Shown here piece by piece: positions 63,756 through 64,000 of a stretch of DNA of 64,000 bases (the first letter of the stretch is position 1; each line of letters begins with the position of its first letter). This stretch comes from Prolixibacteraceae bacterium. Lineage in GTDB: Bacteria; Bacteroidota; Bacteroidia; Bacteroidales; Prolixibacteraceae. The notes under the pieces were generated by a model that ran no database searches, was not told the DNA's origin, and was given only the letters and a program-made list of their open reading frames with translations. Position numbers and translations under genes: made by a program. Where the stretch lies: the NCBI GenBank assembly GCA_019459485.1, contig JAIBEZ010000085.1:1-64000 (forward strand). The letters are read 5' to 3'.

Positions 63756-64000
63756 TGAATCAACTCTAAAATATATGGTAACATATTTTGGTTTGCCGTG
63801 ATTTTGATTCCCCGGATTCCGGCTCCGGCAGCGGCTTGCATGTCCGGGTCGCTATCGCCGACCATTACCGATTCCGATGGATTGAGGTCATATTTTGCGA
63901 TAAGCTTTTCAATCATCAGCGGTTCCGGTTTCCGGCACAAACATTTTTCATTATCACTGTGATGCGGGCAAAAAAGAATATCAGTAATGGTAATATTGTT
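63752..64000 (-). CDS. HAD-IIIA phosphatase, GmhB-like (5' truncated by window end)
   Basis: The frame is open from the window edge (ITDILFCPHHSDNEKCLCRK) to the stop at 63752, so the track start at 63940 is only an internal codon. The CPHH..CLC pattern is the zinc-binding loop of GmhB and histidinol-phosphate phosphatases, followed by RKPEPLMIEKLIAKY and MVGDSDPDMQAAAGAGIRGI (HAD motif IV Asp pair). It probably dephosphorylates D-glycero-D-manno-heptose 1,7-bisphosphate for LPS core synthesis, or a related substrate. The N-terminal nucleophile motif lies outside the window. Confidence 0.85.
   Translation of the reverse strand, partial: NNITITDILFCPHHSDNEKCLCRKPEPLMIEKLIAKYDLNPSESVMVGDSDPDMQAAAGAGIRGIKITANQNMLPYILELIQ

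Overview
The window comes from a Bacteroidota chromosome. The evidence is SusC/SusD proteins, a FecR/ECF-sigma pair feeding an STN-type SusC, type IX secretion (T9SS) C-terminal tails, a T9SS plug-family gene, Na+-NQR, and -7 boxes of the TAnnTTTG type. Xylan enzymes combined with T9SS point to a free-living or plant-polymer-degrading member, perhaps Marinilabiliales/Prolixibacteraceae; that placement is inference. No rRNA, tRNA, CRISPR array or intact transposase was seen.

Region 1 (1-5.6 kb) is a tight, mostly uncharacterised operon: a polytopic DUF6057-like protein, a lipoprotein beta-propeller with one CxxCH haem motif, a chorismatase/Rid-like protein and a Tat-exported aldo-keto reductase.

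Region 2 (5.7-33.7 kb) is a large glucuronoxylan utilisation locus. It runs ECF sigma, FecR anti-sigma, SusC with STN domain, SusD, terminator, GH115 alpha-glucuronidase, a convergent membrane-bound AraC regulator, a CE20-like SGNH esterase, GH2, CE15 glucuronoyl esterase, then an apparent operon of CE6, GH30_8, GH43, GH10 and a GH10-GH43 fusion. The four genes from CE6 to GH10 carry T9SS tails; the other enzymes do not. Together they would deacetylate xylan, cut lignin-carbohydrate esters, cleave beside and remove 4-O-methylglucuronate, and shorten the chain to xylose and arabinose. The CE15 gene is bracketed by two palindrome-ended miniature elements, one carrying an internally deleted IS200-like transposase.

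Region 3 (33.8-40 kb) is less ordinary: two APC permeases bracket a secreted GDPD-GH16 fusion, an exported TIM-barrel isomerase-like protein and an exported O-methyltransferase gene broken by one in-frame TGA. It is followed by a phased GTCATT/AATGAC repeat array and a Spy-like periplasmic protein.

Region 4 (40.8-64 kb) is mainly housekeeping: proline dehydrogenase and (19 kb away) P5C dehydrogenase, an OmpH-like chaperone, a GT2 protein, L-arabinose isomerase, a PLP amino-acid decarboxylase with acylphosphatase, the complete nqrABCDEF operon with an alpha/beta hydrolase, the T9SS plug protein, two orphan sensor kinases, a FtsB/DivIC-like protein, a YqgE-family protein, a class IV aminotransferase homologue that seems to lack its PLP lysine, and the 3' part of a GmhB-like phosphatase cut by the window end. 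A 13-bp tandem repeat occurs at two loci directly after minus-strand genes.
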